The notes: generated from the letters alone by a model not told the origin. 64,000 bases of DNA from Sporosarcina sp. Te-1 (GCF_017498505.1 NZ_CP071798.1:248001-312000); one strand, 5' to 3'. Shown: positions 1-8,299, numbered from the stretch's first letter. Translations and numbers: made by a program.

Positions 1-941
1 TTGAAGAAAAATATCCGGATTACGGAAACCTCGTACCACGTGATATTGCAACACGTGAAATTTTTGATGTCTGCGTGAATCAAAAATTGGGTGTTAACGG
101 GGAAAACATGGTATACCTTGACCTTTCCCACAAAGATCCGCATGAATTAGATATTAAACTCGGCGGTATCATTGAAATTTATGAGAAATTTACAGGGGAA
201 GACCCTCGTAAAGTTCCGATGAAAATCTTCCCGGCAGTCCACTATTCAATGGGCGGCCTATGGGTGGACTACGAACAACATACAAGTATCCCAGGCCTAT
301 TTGCTGCAGGGGAATGTGATTATTCACAACACGGTGCGAACCGTCTTGGCGCTAACTCGCTTCTTTCAGCCATTTATGGCGGTATGGTTGCCGGTCCAGA
401 AGCTGTTAAGTACATGAGAGGCGTTAAACGGACAGCTGAAGAGCTTCCTGCTTCCATCTTCGAAACGGCTATCAAGGATGAACAGCAACAATGGGATGCA
501 ACCTTGAAAATGGAAGGTACGGAAAATGCGTATGTACTTCACCGTGAGCTTGGTGAAGTGATGACCGACAATGTGACGGTTGTCCGTTACAATAAGAACC
601 TTCAAGAAACGGATTACAAGCTTCAAGAACTTTTGGAGCGGTATGAAAATATTAATATTACAGATACACAGAAATGGTCCAACCAAGGCGCGACGTTTAC
701 TCGTCAATTGAAGAATATGTTATACTTGGCTCGCGTCATTACGCTAGGAGCATTGAATCGGAACGAAAGCCGTGGAGCCCACTATAAGCCGGAGTTCCCG
801 AACCGTGACGATGATAACTTCTTGAAGACGACGATAGCGGAATTTGATGGAAAATCTGCACCGATCCTTTCATATGAAGATGTAGATGTTTCCTTGATAC
901 CTCCGCGTAAACGCGATTATTCCGCGAAGAAAGGAGATTGA
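1..941 (+). CDS. sdhA: Succinate dehydrogenase flavoprotein subunit, C-terminal part
   Basis: The reading frame is open from base 3, so the N-terminus lies outside the window; about 312 residues are visible. SdhA carries the covalent FAD and the succinate-oxidising site of respiratory complex II on the inner face of the membrane. The visible part has the family's substrate/FAD block (HYSMGGLWVD, then GLFAAGECDYSQHGANRLGANSLL split over about residues 80-120) and the C-terminal helical domain ending in a basic tail (PPRKRDYSAKKGD). sdhB follows at once and the sdhA stop overlaps its leader, as in a sdhCAB operon. Identity is secure from sequence and context. Confidence 0.96.
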   Translation, partial: EEKYPDYGNLVPRDIATREIFDVCVNQKLGVNGENMVYLDLSHKDPHELDIKLGGIIEIYEKFTGEDPRKVPMKIFPAVHYSMGGLWVDYEQHTSIPGLFAAGECDYSQHGANRLGANSLLSAIYGGMVAGPEAVKYMRGVKRTAEELPASIFETAIKDEQQQWDATLKMEGTENAYVLHRELGEVMTDNVTVVRYNKNLQETDYKLQELLERYENINITDTQKWSNQGATFTRQLKNMLYLARVITLGALNRNESRGAHYKPEFPNRDDDNFLKTTIAEFDGKSAPILSYEDVDVSLIPPRKRDYSAKKGD

Positions 942-946
942 CGGAA

Positions 947-1744
947 GTGAGTGAGCAAACTACTGCCGTGAAAGATGCAACTGCTAAAAAAACGGTCCGT
1001 TTCGAGATTCAGCGCCAAGATACTCCTGATTCCAAACCTTATATGGAAAGCTTTGAAATAGATTATAGACCGAACATGAACGTCATTTCGGCCTTAATGG
1101 AAATCCGGAGAAATCCGGTGAATGCGGAAGGCAAGAAAACGACGCCAGTAAACTGGGACATGAACTGTCTGGAGGAAGTTTGTGGTGCTTGTTCGATGGT
1201 CATCAATGGCCGCCCGCGTCAATCGTGTACGGCACTGGTTGACCAATTGACACAACCAATCCGCTTGGAACCGATGAGAACGTTCCCCGTCGTCCGCGAC
1301 TTGGTTGTCGACCGTGAATTCATGTTTGATTCCCTTAAGCGGGTCAAAGCTTGGATTCCGATTGACGGAACGTATGATTTGGGTGAAGGTCCACGGATGC
1401 CGGAACGCAAGCGTCAATGGGCTTATGAATTATCCAAGTGCATGACTTGTGGAGTTTGCCTTGAAGCGTGTCCGAACGTTAACGATAAAACTAACTTTAT
1501 CGGACCAGCGTTGATTTCCCAAGTTCGCTTGTTCAACTCTCACCCAACAGGTGCGATGAACCGCGATGAGCGTCTGGAAACAATCATGGCTGACGGCGGT
1601 ATTGGTGAATGCGGTAACTCGCAAAACTGTGTCGTCGCTTGTCCAAAAGGAATTCCTTTGACAACATCCATTGCAGCTATGAACCGTGCCACTACAGTAC
1701 AAATGTTCAAAAACTTCTTTGGAAGCGACCATATGGTAGACTAA
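947..1744 (+). CDS. sdhB: Succinate dehydrogenase iron-sulfur subunit
   Basis: Passes electrons from SdhA flavin to the membrane cytochrome b558 through three Fe-S clusters. All three cysteine sets are present: the 2Fe-2S site (CLEEVCGACSM with a later C in RQSC), the 4Fe-4S site (CMTCGVCLEACP) and the 3Fe-4S site (CGNSQNCVVACPKG). The frame opens at TTG 938, but the AAAGGAG at 930-936 would be 1-2 bases away from it; GTG 947 has normal spacing and is preferred (265 aa). It is followed by a strong terminator, so it is the last gene of the sdh operon. Confidence 0.96.
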   Translation: MSEQTTAVKDATAKKTVRFEIQRQDTPDSKPYMESFEIDYRPNMNVISALMEIRRNPVNAEGKKTTPVNWDMNCLEEVCGACSMVINGRPRQSCTALVDQLTQPIRLEPMRTFPVVRDLVVDREFMFDSLKRVKAWIPIDGTYDLGEGPRMPERKRQWAYELSKCMTCGVCLEACPNVNDKTNFIGPALISQVRLFNSHPTGAMNRDERLETIMADGGIGECGNSQNCVVACPKGIPLTTSIAAMNRATTVQMFKNFFGSDHMVD

Positions 1745-1754
1745 TGATTTGGCG

Positions 1755-1797
1755 AGAGCCTCTCTTCGGGGAAACACCCCGTGAGAGGCTCTTTTTG
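1755..1797 (+). terminator. Rho-independent terminator of the sdh operon
   Basis: Ten-base stem AGAGCCTCTC / GAGAGGCTCT (1755-1764 with 1783-1792), with an inner CGGGG/CCCCG pairing, followed by CTTTTTGTG. It lies 11 bases after the sdhB stop. Confidence 0.9.
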
Positions 1798-1804
1798 TGT
1801 TCTC

Positions 1805-1833
1805 TTCTACTTTGCTTCAGGGTTTGCTATAAT
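1805..1833 (+). promoter_or_regulatory. SigA-type promoter of the thioesterase gene
   Basis: Perfect -10 TATAAT at 1828-1833 with an extended TGC just upstream and a weak -35 TTCTAC at 1805-1810 (17-base spacer). It lies between the sdh terminator and the ysmA-like gene. Confidence 0.7.
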
Positions 1834-1838
1834 AACAG

Positions 1839-1856
1839 AATGAATGTTCATTCATT
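1839..1856 (+). promoter_or_regulatory. TetR-like operator palindrome at the transcription start
   Basis: AATGAATG-TT-CATTCATT is a perfect 8+8 inverted repeat placed just after the -10 box, where a repressor would block initiation. The half-site TGAATG resembles that of Bacillus fatty-acid repressor FadR, but the spacing is 4 bases shorter than the FadR consensus. The downstream thioesterase fits an acyl-CoA-responsive TetR regulator; which protein binds is unknown. Confidence 0.55.
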
Positions 1857-1876
1857 TTAGGAAGGGAGAGATGATC

Positions 1877-2332
1877 ATGATACCAAGCTATATTGGGGAC
1901 TTTGAAACATGGGAAGCAGGATTTGAATTTTCTGTCCCGGTTACTGTGCGTTTTTCAGAAACAGATATGTACGGACATTTGAATAATACGGTGCCGTTTG
2001 CTTATTTTGAGTATGCACGAATCGAATTTTTAAAGACGATCGGACAGATGGAAGACTGGCTGAATCCAGATGGAACGACCATACCAGTCGTTGCGGATCT
2101 TCAATGTGATTTCAGGAAACAGGTTTTTTTCGATGAAACGGTCACCATTTATGTGAAAGCTGCCTCGGTTGGAAATAGTTCCGTCGACCTTCATTATTTG
2201 TCGAAAAATGAAAAAGGCCAGACTGTTTTCACCGGAAGGGGCTCTATCGTCCAAGTAAATCGAGACACAGGAAGAGCTGTGCCGTGGACAGATGAACAAA
2301 AGTCGCAATTCCAAAAGAAAGTCGCCATCTAG
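1877..2332 (+). CDS. ysmA: Hotdog-fold acyl-CoA thioesterase, YsmA-like
   Basis: A 4HBT/hotdog thioesterase of about 151 residues, predicted to hydrolyse an acyl-CoA in the cytoplasm; the substrate is not known. The N-terminal part has the family motif VRFSETDMYGHLNN with the catalytic-type Asp and the following helix FAYFEYARIEFL. Starts at 1844 and 1871 are in frame, but AGGGAG at 1863-1868 fits ATG 1877 best. Position between sdhB and gerE matches ysmA of B. subtilis. It has its own promoter and an operator-like palindrome. Confidence 0.85.
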   Translation: MIPSYIGDFETWEAGFEFSVPVTVRFSETDMYGHLNNTVPFAYFEYARIEFLKTIGQMEDWLNPDGTTIPVVADLQCDFRKQVFFDETVTIYVKAASVGNSSVDLHYLSKNEKGQTVFTGRGSIVQVNRDTGRAVPWTDEQKSQFQKKVAI

Positions 2333-2337
2333 CCGGC

Positions 2338-2365
2338 ACAGCCGATTCCCTCCTGACATATTGTA
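2338..2365 (+). promoter_or_regulatory. Sigma-K-type promoter of gerE
   Basis: The -10 reads GACATATTGTA (2355-2365), matching the mother-cell sigma-K form GNCATANNNTA, with AC at 2338-2339 as -35 after a 17-base spacer. gerE is a known sigma-K gene in B. subtilis, so motif and gene agree. Confidence 0.7.
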
Positions 2366-2393
2366 AAGTGAACGTGGATAGGAGGGGCGCGTC

Positions 2394-2618
2394 TTGACAG
2401 GAGAAATGAACAACCGTTCTTTGCTGACAGCAAGGGAGCGAGAGATCTTTGATCTTTTAGTAGATGATCACACGACAAAAGAGATCGCAGGACGGCTCGG
2501 CATAAGCGAAAAGACTGTAAGGAACCACATCTCGAATACGATTCAGAAACTCGGGGTTTCAGGCAGAGCTCAAGCGATTGTCGAATTGTTGCGATTAGGG
2601 GAGTTGAAACTGAATTAA
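2394..2618 (+). CDS. gerE: Spore germination/coat transcription regulator GerE
   Basis: LuxR-type helix-turn-helix protein of 74 residues, the same length as B. subtilis GerE, which tunes late mother-cell coat genes. The HTH covers nearly the whole protein (LTAREREIFDLLVDD, then ISEKTVRNHISNTIQKLGV). TTG 2394 is preferred over ATG 2406: GGAGGGG at 2381-2387 is 6 bases from TTG, whereas the ATG has almost no spacer. It shows that the host is a spore former. Confidence 0.95.
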   Translation: MTGEMNNRSLLTAREREIFDLLVDDHTTKEIAGRLGISEKTVRNHISNTIQKLGVSGRAQAIVELLRLGELKLN

Positions 2619-2788
2619 ACACGAAGAATCCGAGGGTTCTTCACGTAAAAGCTGCCAGCGATACAGTTGAATTAAAAATAGCACTTATGAAAATATTGTC
2701 TATGCTGATATTCTGTAAAACTGTTGCGTTATGAAAGAAAAAAGGCGACAATAAGAACACAGTATTTGATTTGTGGGAGCTGGTTAAC

Positions 2789-3247
2789 GTGGTGGAACAA
2801 CAACATTTGCATCCCGATAGCAATGAGAATCTCGCACGCATGGAGAAGGAATTGCGATATATTGCGGGGATCATTAAACAACAAGGTCGCAAAATATTAA
2901 GCAACTATACGATTACACCTCCTCAATTCATCGCCTTGCAATGGCTTTTTGAACATGGTGATATGACAATCGGCGATTTATCGACAAAAATGTACTTGGC
3001 ATTCAGTACCACAACCGATTTAGTAGATCGCATGGAAAACAATAATCTGGTAAAGCGGGTACGTGATGAACAGGATCGTCGTGTAGTTCGGATTCATTTA
3101 CTGAGCGAAGGCGAACGCATCATCGAAGAAGTGATCGAAAAGCGTAGAGACTATTTGAATTCCGTGTTAACCGATTTTAATGATGAAGAGTTGCAGGAAT
3201 TCTCTCGTATGTTGACAAAATTACACCAAGAAATGCAGAAGGATTGA
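2789..3247 (+). CDS. ysmB: MarR-family transcriptional regulator, YsmB-like
   Basis: Winged-helix repressor of about 152 residues. The DNA-binding region is TPPQFIALQWLFEHGDMTIGDL with the wing VKRVRDEQDRRVVRIHL, and dimerisation helices flank it. The frame opens at TTG 2771, but GTG 2789 or 2792 sits properly after GGGAG at 2774-2778. It stands between gerE and racE as in B. subtilis, where the function is not well defined. The stop is only 9 bases before racE, so the two are likely co-transcribed. Confidence 0.88.
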   Translation: MVEQQHLHPDSNENLARMEKELRYIAGIIKQQGRKILSNYTITPPQFIALQWLFEHGDMTIGDLSTKMYLAFSTTTDLVDRMENNNLVKRVRDEQDRRVVRIHLLSEGERIIEEVIEKRRDYLNSVLTDFNDEELQEFSRMLTKLHQEMQKD

Positions 3248-3256
3248 GGGATTTGT

Positions 3257-4051
3257 TTGGAAGCACCAATCGGAGTGATCGATTCAGGCGTCGGGGGTTT
3301 GACTGTTGTCAAGGAATTACGCAACCGGCTGCCACATGAACCGATCGTATATATAGGCGATGATGCACGCTGTCCATACGGCCCGCGATCAGCTGAAGAA
3401 GTCATCCAGTTTACTGTCGAAATGGCGTCAGCGCTCTCGAAGATGGATATTAAGATGCTTGTGGTTGCCTGCAATACGGCGACCGCAGTCGCTTTGGATA
3501 TTTTAAAAGAAACATTCTCGTTTCCAATTATCGGCGTAATCGAACCGGGTGCCCGTGCTGCTTTGCAAGCATCAGTGACCGGGGAGATTGTCGTACTTGG
3601 AACGGTGGGAACTGTAAATAGCGGGGCGTATTCTCAAGCGATACGCTTGTTGTCGCCCCGTGCATCTGTATTTCAATTGGCTTGTCCGGAATTTGTCCCG
3701 ATCGTAGAAAGTGGGAAATATAAGACGGAAGAGGTCGGCGGCACGATTCAACAGACACTTCAGCCGTTGCAGGAGTTGAAATTTGATACAGCGATATTGG
3801 GATGCACGCATTATCCCCTCTTGCATGATCATATAAAAGCTCAGTTGCGAAATGACGTAACTATTGTTTCCTCAGCGATTGAAACGGTGCATGACGTGGA
3901 GAGGACTTTGATGTCCGAAGGGTTGGCCAGCCTGCTTGACCATCCGGCCACACCCGTCTTCTATACGACAGGAGAAGTACATGAATTCCAAGCGATCGTC
4001 TCAGATTGGTTAGAGATCAGCGAGCCTATCGTAAAGCAGATAAAATTATGA
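3257..4051 (+). CDS. racE: Glutamate racemase
   Basis: Interconverts L- and D-glutamate for peptidoglycan in the cytoplasm. 264 residues, the normal length. The N-terminal signature IGVIDSGVGGLTVVKEL is present, and both catalytic cysteines are intact: Cys72 in VACNTATA and Cys183 in GCTHYPLL. TTG 3257 is used with GAGGG at 3246-3250 (6-base spacer). Terminated by the hairpin directly downstream. Confidence 0.96.
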   Translation: MEAPIGVIDSGVGGLTVVKELRNRLPHEPIVYIGDDARCPYGPRSAEEVIQFTVEMASALSKMDIKMLVVACNTATAVALDILKETFSFPIIGVIEPGARAALQASVTGEIVVLGTVGTVNSGAYSQAIRLLSPRASVFQLACPEFVPIVESGKYKTEEVGGTIQQTLQPLQELKFDTAILGCTHYPLLHDHIKAQLRNDVTIVSSAIETVHDVERTLMSEGLASLLDHPATPVFYTTGEVHEFQAIVSDWLEISEPIVKQIKL

Positions 4052-4055
4052 CAGC

Positions 4056-4087
4056 CCGGGTATCCTGTAAAGGATATCCGGTTTTTT
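4056..4087 (+). terminator. Terminator after racE
   Basis: Stem CCGGGTATCC / GGATATCCGG around TGTAAA, followed by a six-T run, starting 4 bases after the racE stop. Confidence 0.8.
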
Positions 4088-4148
4088 GATTTGATGAAAC
4101 AGACTATGGTAAGATGTTGGCTGTACTGATAACGTGGAGGTGACCGGC

Positions 4149-4907
4149 ATGAGACACGATGGTAGAACTGAAGAAATGATCCGACCGGTTTCGATTGAGA
4201 CCGATTATTTATTGCACCCGGAAGGCTCTGTCCTCATAACGGTTGGCAATACAAAAGTAATTTGCACAGCTTCTGTCGAAGAGCGCGTGCCGCCCTTTTT
4301 GAGAGGAAGCGGCAAAGGATGGGTGACAGCTGAGTATTCCATGCTCCCGCGCGCTACAGGGCAGCGTACGCAGCGGGAATCATCCCGTGGCAAGGTCGGC
4401 GGGAGAACAATGGAGATCCAACGATTGATAGGCAGGGCAATGCGGGCCGTCACCAATTTGGAAGCGCTCGGTGAAAGAACGATTTGGATTGATTGTGACG
4501 TCATCCAAGCAGACGGCGGAACACGAACGGCGTCGATCACCGGTGCGTTTGTTGCCATGGTTCTCGCTGTTTCGAAGTTATCGAAAGAGAAGGAACTGAA
4601 GGAATTTCCAATTATCGATTACTTGGCGGCAACAAGTGTCGGGAAAACGGAAGAGGGCACTCTGATTGTAGATCTTGATTATATAGAAGATTCCTCGGCG
4701 GCGGTCGACATGAATGTTGTCATGACTGGCCAAGGACAGTTCGTTGAGATTCAAGGCACAGGAGAGGAATCAACATTCTCCCGTGACGAGATGAACGGCT
4801 TATTGGATTTGGCTGAGCAAGGAATTCGAGAGTTGTTTGAACAGCAGAAACTAGTATTAGGTGAAGCAGGTCACTTGATTGGAAAGAAAGAAGTGGGAAT
4901 GGAATGA
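4149..4907 (+). CDS. rph: Ribonuclease PH
   Basis: Phosphorolytic 3'-5' exoribonuclease that trims tRNA 3' ends. About 252 residues, beginning MRHDGR as usual in the family; the open frame extends to GTG 4134, but GGAGGTG at 4136-4142 overlaps that region and points to ATG 4149. Conserved blocks include [16 protein letters not shown] and [14 protein letters not shown] with phosphate-contacting arginines, and the [18 protein letters not shown] block. The stop overlaps the rdgB start (ATGA), so translation is coupled. Confidence 0.96.
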   Translation: MRHDGRTEEMIRPVSIETDYLLHPEGSVLITVGNTKVICTASVEERVPPFLRGSGKGWVTAEYSMLPRATGQRTQRESSRGKVGGRTMEIQRLIGRAMRAVTNLEALGERTIWIDCDVIQADGGTRTASITGAFVAMVLAVSKLSKEKELKEFPIIDYLAATSVGKTEEGTLIVDLDYIEDSSAAVDMNVVMTGQGQFVEIQGTGEESTFSRDEMNGLLDLAEQGIRELFEQQKLVLGEAGHLIGKKEVGME

Positions 4908-5509
4908 AACAAGTTCTGATCGCAACAAATAATGCCGGCAAGGCAAAAGATTTTGAAGCGCTTTTAGGGCCATTCGGTGTGAAGGTTTTGACGTTGAATG
5001 ATTTGGATGAAGACATTGATGTGGAAGAGACAGGCACGACATTTGAAGAAAATGCAATATTAAAAGCGGAAACGGTATCCCGCTTATTGCAAATGCCCGT
5101 CATTGCAGACGACAGCGGCTTGGAAGTCGATGCACTGGATGGCGCTCCTGGAGTCTACTCGGCCCGTTATGCGGGTGCTGCAAAAAAAGATGATGCCAAT
5201 ATTGATAAACTGTTAAACGAGCTAGAAAACGTTCCTGAAGCGAATCGCACAGCTCGGTTTCGTTGTGTCCTGGCAGTTGCAGGACCGGGAATCGAAACAA
5301 GAACGTTCTCCGGCAGCTGCGAAGGATTTATTTTGGATGAAAGAAGAGGAACGAACGGTTTCGGGTACGATCCTGTGTTCTATTATCCAGAGAAAGACCA
5401 GACGATGGCACAGATGGCACCTGAAGAGAAAGGCGCCATCTCACATCGGGGCGCTGCGTTAGCCAAGCTGAAAACATTTTTGCCGGAATGGTTAGAAGAA
5501 CAGGCATGA
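4904..5509 (+). CDS. rdgB: XTP/dITP diphosphatase (RdgB/Ham1)
   Basis: House-cleaning pyrophosphatase that removes non-canonical purine nucleotides (XTP, dITP) from the pool. 201 residues with all family blocks: [11 protein letters not shown] (phosphate binding), [41 protein letters not shown] and SHRGAAL. It overlaps rph by 4 bases upstream and the phosphodiesterase by 4 bases downstream, giving a tight three-gene unit as in B. subtilis rph-ysnA-ysnB. Confidence 0.96.
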   Translation: MKQVLIATNNAGKAKDFEALLGPFGVKVLTLNDLDEDIDVEETGTTFEENAILKAETVSRLLQMPVIADDSGLEVDALDGAPGVYSARYAGAAKKDDANIDKLLNELENVPEANRTARFRCVLAVAGPGIETRTFSGSCEGFILDERRGTNGFGYDPVFYYPEKDQTMAQMAPEEKGAISHRGAALAKLKTFLPEWLEEQA

Positions 5510-6000
5510 AAATCATAGTACTAAGTGATACGCATGGCGATTTGGAAACGGTGCAAGCCGTTTCCGCTATGCCTGCTGATGCCATCTTCCACTGTGGTGA
5601 CAGTGAATTGACTCAAGACGCTGAGGTATGGCAGACCATCAGTACAGTAAAGGGCAATTGCGACCGAGAACGCCAATTTCCGGATCAAGTGATTCGTCGC
5701 ATCGGGGATAAACAGATTCTCGTTGTCCACGGTCATGAGCATGATTGCAATCGATCCTTGCTTCCCCTTTATTATGAAGCGGTTCAGCAGCAAGCGGATA
5801 TTGTACTCTTCGGACATACCCATCTCTATGGAGCGGAAATGAAGGACGGCATTTTGTTTCTCAATCCAGGAAGCCCTGTTCTTCCTAGAGGCGACAAACA
5901 ACCGACCTACGCCATCATCGAATGGGAACGGGACGCAACTGTCTCATTTGTCAATCTGCACAATGAATTGGTCGATACATTGCAAATAAAGAATTTTTAA
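5506..6000 (+). CDS. ysnB: YfcE/MJ0936-type metallophosphoesterase, YsnB-like
   Basis: Calcineurin-like phosphodiesterase of about 164 residues; the family hydrolyses phosphodiesters with two metals, natural substrate unknown. Metal-binding motifs in order: LSDTHGD, HCGD, GNCD, VHGHEHD, FGHTHLYG, then LNPGS. ATG 5506 overlaps the rdgB stop, which is better than the in-frame codon at 5488. It is the last backbone gene before the tRNA and the accessory region. Confidence 0.92.
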   Translation: MKIIVLSDTHGDLETVQAVSAMPADAIFHCGDSELTQDAEVWQTISTVKGNCDRERQFPDQVIRRIGDKQILVVHGHEHDCNRSLLPLYYEAVQQQADIVLFGHTHLYGAEMKDGILFLNPGSPVLPRGDKQPTYAIIEWERDATVSFVNLHNELVDTLQIKNF

Positions 6001-6008
6001 GATTTCCA

Positions 6009-6037
6009 TTGACTTTATTGCGCAACCTGCTTATAAT
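6009..6037 (+). promoter_or_regulatory. Strong SigA promoter of tRNA-Arg
   Basis: TTGACT (6009-6014), 17-base spacer, TATAAT (6032-6037), about 40 bases before the mature tRNA. Confidence 0.85.
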
Positions 6038-6076
6038 AAAATTTGTCCTTGGGAAACGTTGGAGTACCAAGTGCAT

Positions 6077-6150
6077 GTCTCAGTAGCTCAGCTGGATAGA
6101 GCACACGCCTTCTAAGCGTGCGGTCGGGGGTTCGAATCCCTCCTGGGACG
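6077..6150 (+). tRNA. tRNA-Arg (anticodon TCT)
   Basis: The acceptor arms GTCTCAG / CTGGGAC pair over seven bases with one G-T. The D arm is AGCTCAGCTGGATAGAGC, the anticodon loop is CTTCTAA with TCT at its centre, and the T loop is GTTCGAATCCC. Length is 74 bases with G as discriminator and no encoded CCA. It has its own promoter and terminator. A broken integrase starts 150 bases downstream, so the 3' end probably served as attachment site. Confidence 0.96.
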
Positions 6151-6182
6151 TTTAGAAAATCGATTCTTATGGAATCACTTGA

Positions 6183-6226
6183 AGCGTTTGAACCCTTGTT
6201 ATACCAAGGGTTCAAACGCTTTTTGT
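6183..6226 (+). terminator. Terminator of tRNA-Arg
   Basis: Sixteen-base perfect stem AGCGTTTGAACCCTTG / CAAGGGTTCAAACGCT around TTATAC, followed by TTTTTGTTTTT. Confidence 0.93.
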
Positions 6227-6297
6227 TTTTATGAAAAATCCGATTAATTCTGATAGAAAATGAAACGTGCGTATACAAAAGGTATACAAGGTGAACT

Positions 6298-6955
6298 TTA
6301 GCTTGCATAGACATTAACTACAGTTTCTGCATCGCGTTCCCCCTTGTCCTTCAGAAAATGTGTATAGTGATTTTGTGTCGTTTGGATATATCCATGACCC
6401 AGCCTTTTAGAAACAGAATGATAGTTGCATCTTTATATAAAAGAACTCTTGTATGCGCAATCCGTGCATTGTAAAGTGTTCAATCACCAGTTCGTCCATG
6501 AACTTACGTAGCGCCTTATTAGCCCCTTTATTCGTCAATAATTTTACCCTGTTAGCCCAATTAAATACTAAGCGTAGTGGATGGTTCTTTGCGGCTTCTT
6601 CGACGTCTATTAACTGTTTCATTCCATTTTTATCAATAGCAATTGCTCTTTCAGATTGTCTGTTCTTGAGTGGGCCAAAGCGAATGCCATCTTTATATAT
6701 TGATTCTTTTCAAAATCAAAGCAATCAACCGTCAAACCGACTAATTCAACATAACGCAGTCCGGATACCAAGCCCAATTAATCAAATGATATGTTGTTAT
6801 TCCTGTATCCAACTTTTTGAACAGCTCGTAATACAGCTTTTGGCTATTAAGATAATTCAAATGCTTCTCTTATGATTACTGTCTTGATGGCATTATATTC
6901 CCATGGATTTTTGGTAGTAATTGAATCTCTTCGTATGTAACAATTTTTTGCTCAC
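6298..6955 (-). pseudogene. Tyrosine (phage-type) integrase, multiply frameshifted
   Basis: Reading the minus strand in alternating frames gives one integrase catalytic domain: SGLRYVELVGLTVDCFDFE, then GIRFGPLKNRQSERAIAIDK, a long intact piece (6407-6622) ending HGLR, then after a shift HTRVLLYKDATI, and after another KRLGHGYIQTTQNHYTHF with the end at 6298. The conserved H-x-x-R (HGLRH) and the catalytic-tyrosine region (NHYTHF) are recognisable. At least four frame breaks and an internal stop rule out function. Location just behind tRNA-Arg is the classic site for such integrases. Confidence 0.85.
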
Positions 6956-6989
6956 ATTCGTTCTCCGTTCTCGTTATCAACTAATTGTA

Positions 6990-7040
6990 CACAAAAAGAC
7001 CCTATAGAGTAGTCTTTTTCAAGTTTCTACTCTATAGGGT
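6990..7040 (-). terminator. Terminator of the Ltp-domain gene
   Basis: Fourteen-base perfect inverted repeat (7027-7040 with 6999-7012; ACCCTATAGAGTAG and its complement). On the minus strand it ends in GGGTCTTTTTGTG, 28 bases after the stop at 7068. Confidence 0.85.
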
Positions 7041-7067
7041 ACAGTTTTATTGGAATGACTACTTTTT

Positions 7068-7769
7068 TTATTCTAAATTATCTATCGCATATTTAGCTTC
7101 TTCTGGCGTGAATTTCTCCCCGTATTCTGAAACCAATTGATCGTAAATAGCCGAGTCAGACATGCTCATACCTTCTGCATAAAATTCGGCTTTTTTCAAT
7201 GCATTTTTCTTCCAGTCAAATTCGAGGTTGTCAATAGCATATTGTGCAGCTTCGGCCGGGAAATTTTCTCCATACTCAGAAGTCAATTGATCGTAAATCC
7301 CTGCCTTAGACATGTACATAGATTCTGCGTATAATTTGGCTTTTTTCAACGCCGATTTATGTTCTCTCGGAATACTATTTTCTTTCGCTTTAGCTTCTGC
7401 TTCAGCTTTTGCCTTTGCTTCAGCTTCTTCTTTGGCTTTCGCTTCAGCAGCAGCTTGTTCTTTTGCCTTCTTCTCTTGTTCAGCTTTTTCCTCTTCGGAC
7501 AACTCCGGTTCTTTTTCTTCATCCTTTTTAACTATCGGCTGTTCATCGCTGGCAACTGCAATTTTCTTTTCAGGTTCGTCATCGTTGACCAAGGTTGCAC
7601 CAAACGCAATAAACGAGATGAGGAAGACTGCGAACGATGCGCCGGTAAATATTAATTGCTTCTTACCTTTCGAATTTTCTTTCCGTGCGAAAAATACAAT
7701 TGCTAAGATACCAAAAACAATAATGGCTGCAAATGCGGCAAATGCCAATAATACTAATAAAATTCCCAT
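7068..7769 (-). CDS. Membrane-anchored Ltp-domain protein (superinfection-exclusion type)
   Basis: About 233 residues. Two membrane segments lie near the N-terminus (roughly residues 2-27 and 36-55), followed by a long Glu/Lys/Ala-rich probable coiled coil. Two Ltp repeats of about 45 residues then end the protein, each with KKA-YAESMSMS, IYDQL-SEYGE and A-YAIDNLE. PF07553 repeats occur in phage proteins such as Ltp of phage TP-J34, which blocks DNA entry of related phages. ATG 7769 follows a strong AAGGAGGGG; an in-frame start further upstream lacks it. No lipobox is seen, unlike the lipoprotein members. Neighbouring the integrase relic, it is probably a remnant of the element integrated at the tRNA. 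Confidence 0.75.
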   Translation of the reverse strand: MGILLVLLAFAAFAAIIVFGILAIVFFARKENSKGKKQLIFTGASFAVFLISFIAFGATLVNDDEPEKKIAVASDEQPIVKKDEEKEPELSEEEKAEQEKKAKEQAAAEAKAKEEAEAKAKAEAEAKAKENSIPREHKSALKKAKLYAESMYMSKAGIYDQLTSEYGENFPAEAAQYAIDNLEFDWKKNALKKAEFYAEGMSMSDSAIYDQLVSEYGEKFTPEEAKYAIDNLE

Positions 7770-8134
7770 AAATAACCCCTCCTTACGTATTATGAATATC
7801 ATAGTACATTTGGAAGGGGTTGGCTATTATTTGTGGAAAATTATCTTCATTGTTCATCGTTGAGTAAGTTTAAATGCGTTTATATGACAGCGAAGTTACA
7901 ATAAATGAGTTATTCATTGATTTAGTGGTATTTGTACACTTCCTCCTGGGACACAATTCTAAAAAAGTTATACTTAGAGAGACAAGCAATTCCGCTTATA
8001 ATTCAATTTTACATTACTCGGTCATTCGAATTTCTGTACTAACGAATTGTAAGTGGGGAGGCTATTTCTTTTGACTAAAATAGAAGAGGATGCTGCATAT
8101 ACAAAAACTGCTGCCGTTAGAGAAACGTAGTGAT
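7770..8134. other. Gene-poor stretch upstream of the Ltp gene
   Basis: No convincing gene. A 66-codon open frame at 7874-8074 has no recognisable family, and a short frame at about 8073-8129 is preceded by GGGGAGG but codes for only 18 residues (TKIEEDAAYTKTAAVRET). The content looks like eroded coding sequence. Confidence 0.4.
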
Positions 8135-8299
8135 ATGACAATCGAGTCGTTATAACTTGAAGTGTGTGGTCATTGTGAAAAAAATAAACAGATTGAACCT
8201 TATTCTGAGGTATGTGAGGTTTATTATGATGAAAACGGTATTCCGTATGTTTGGACAGAAAACCATAATATACTGGTGGACGATACCTTAGATGAGTAA
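8135..8299 (+). pseudogene. Small CxxC protein remnant, in-frame stop
   Basis: ATG 8135 opens a frame that meets TAA at 8153 after six codons and then continues for 47 codons to 8299. The second part carries CGHC and an acidic C-terminus (VYYDENGIPYVW, NHNILVDDTLDE), in the style of small Bacillus immunity-type proteins. I cannot assign a family. It begins the eroded immunity island. Confidence 0.4.

Noticed and set aside
6015-6314. Open frame antisense to tRNA-Arg (99 codons, containing GGIRTPDRTLRRRVLYPAEL)
   Set aside because: This is the well-known spurious peptide produced by reading a tRNA gene backwards; no ribosome site.
6453-6875. 140-codon plus-strand frame
   Set aside because: Antisense to the integrase relic, which explains the sequence better.
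7312-7863. Long plus-strand frame of Ser/Ala/Phe-rich text
   Set aside because: Mirror of the Glu/Lys/Ala-rich coiled coil of the minus-strand Ltp gene; low complexity and no ribosome site.
7874-8074. 66-codon frame as a gene
   Set aside because: No family, poor start context, in a stretch of decayed DNA.
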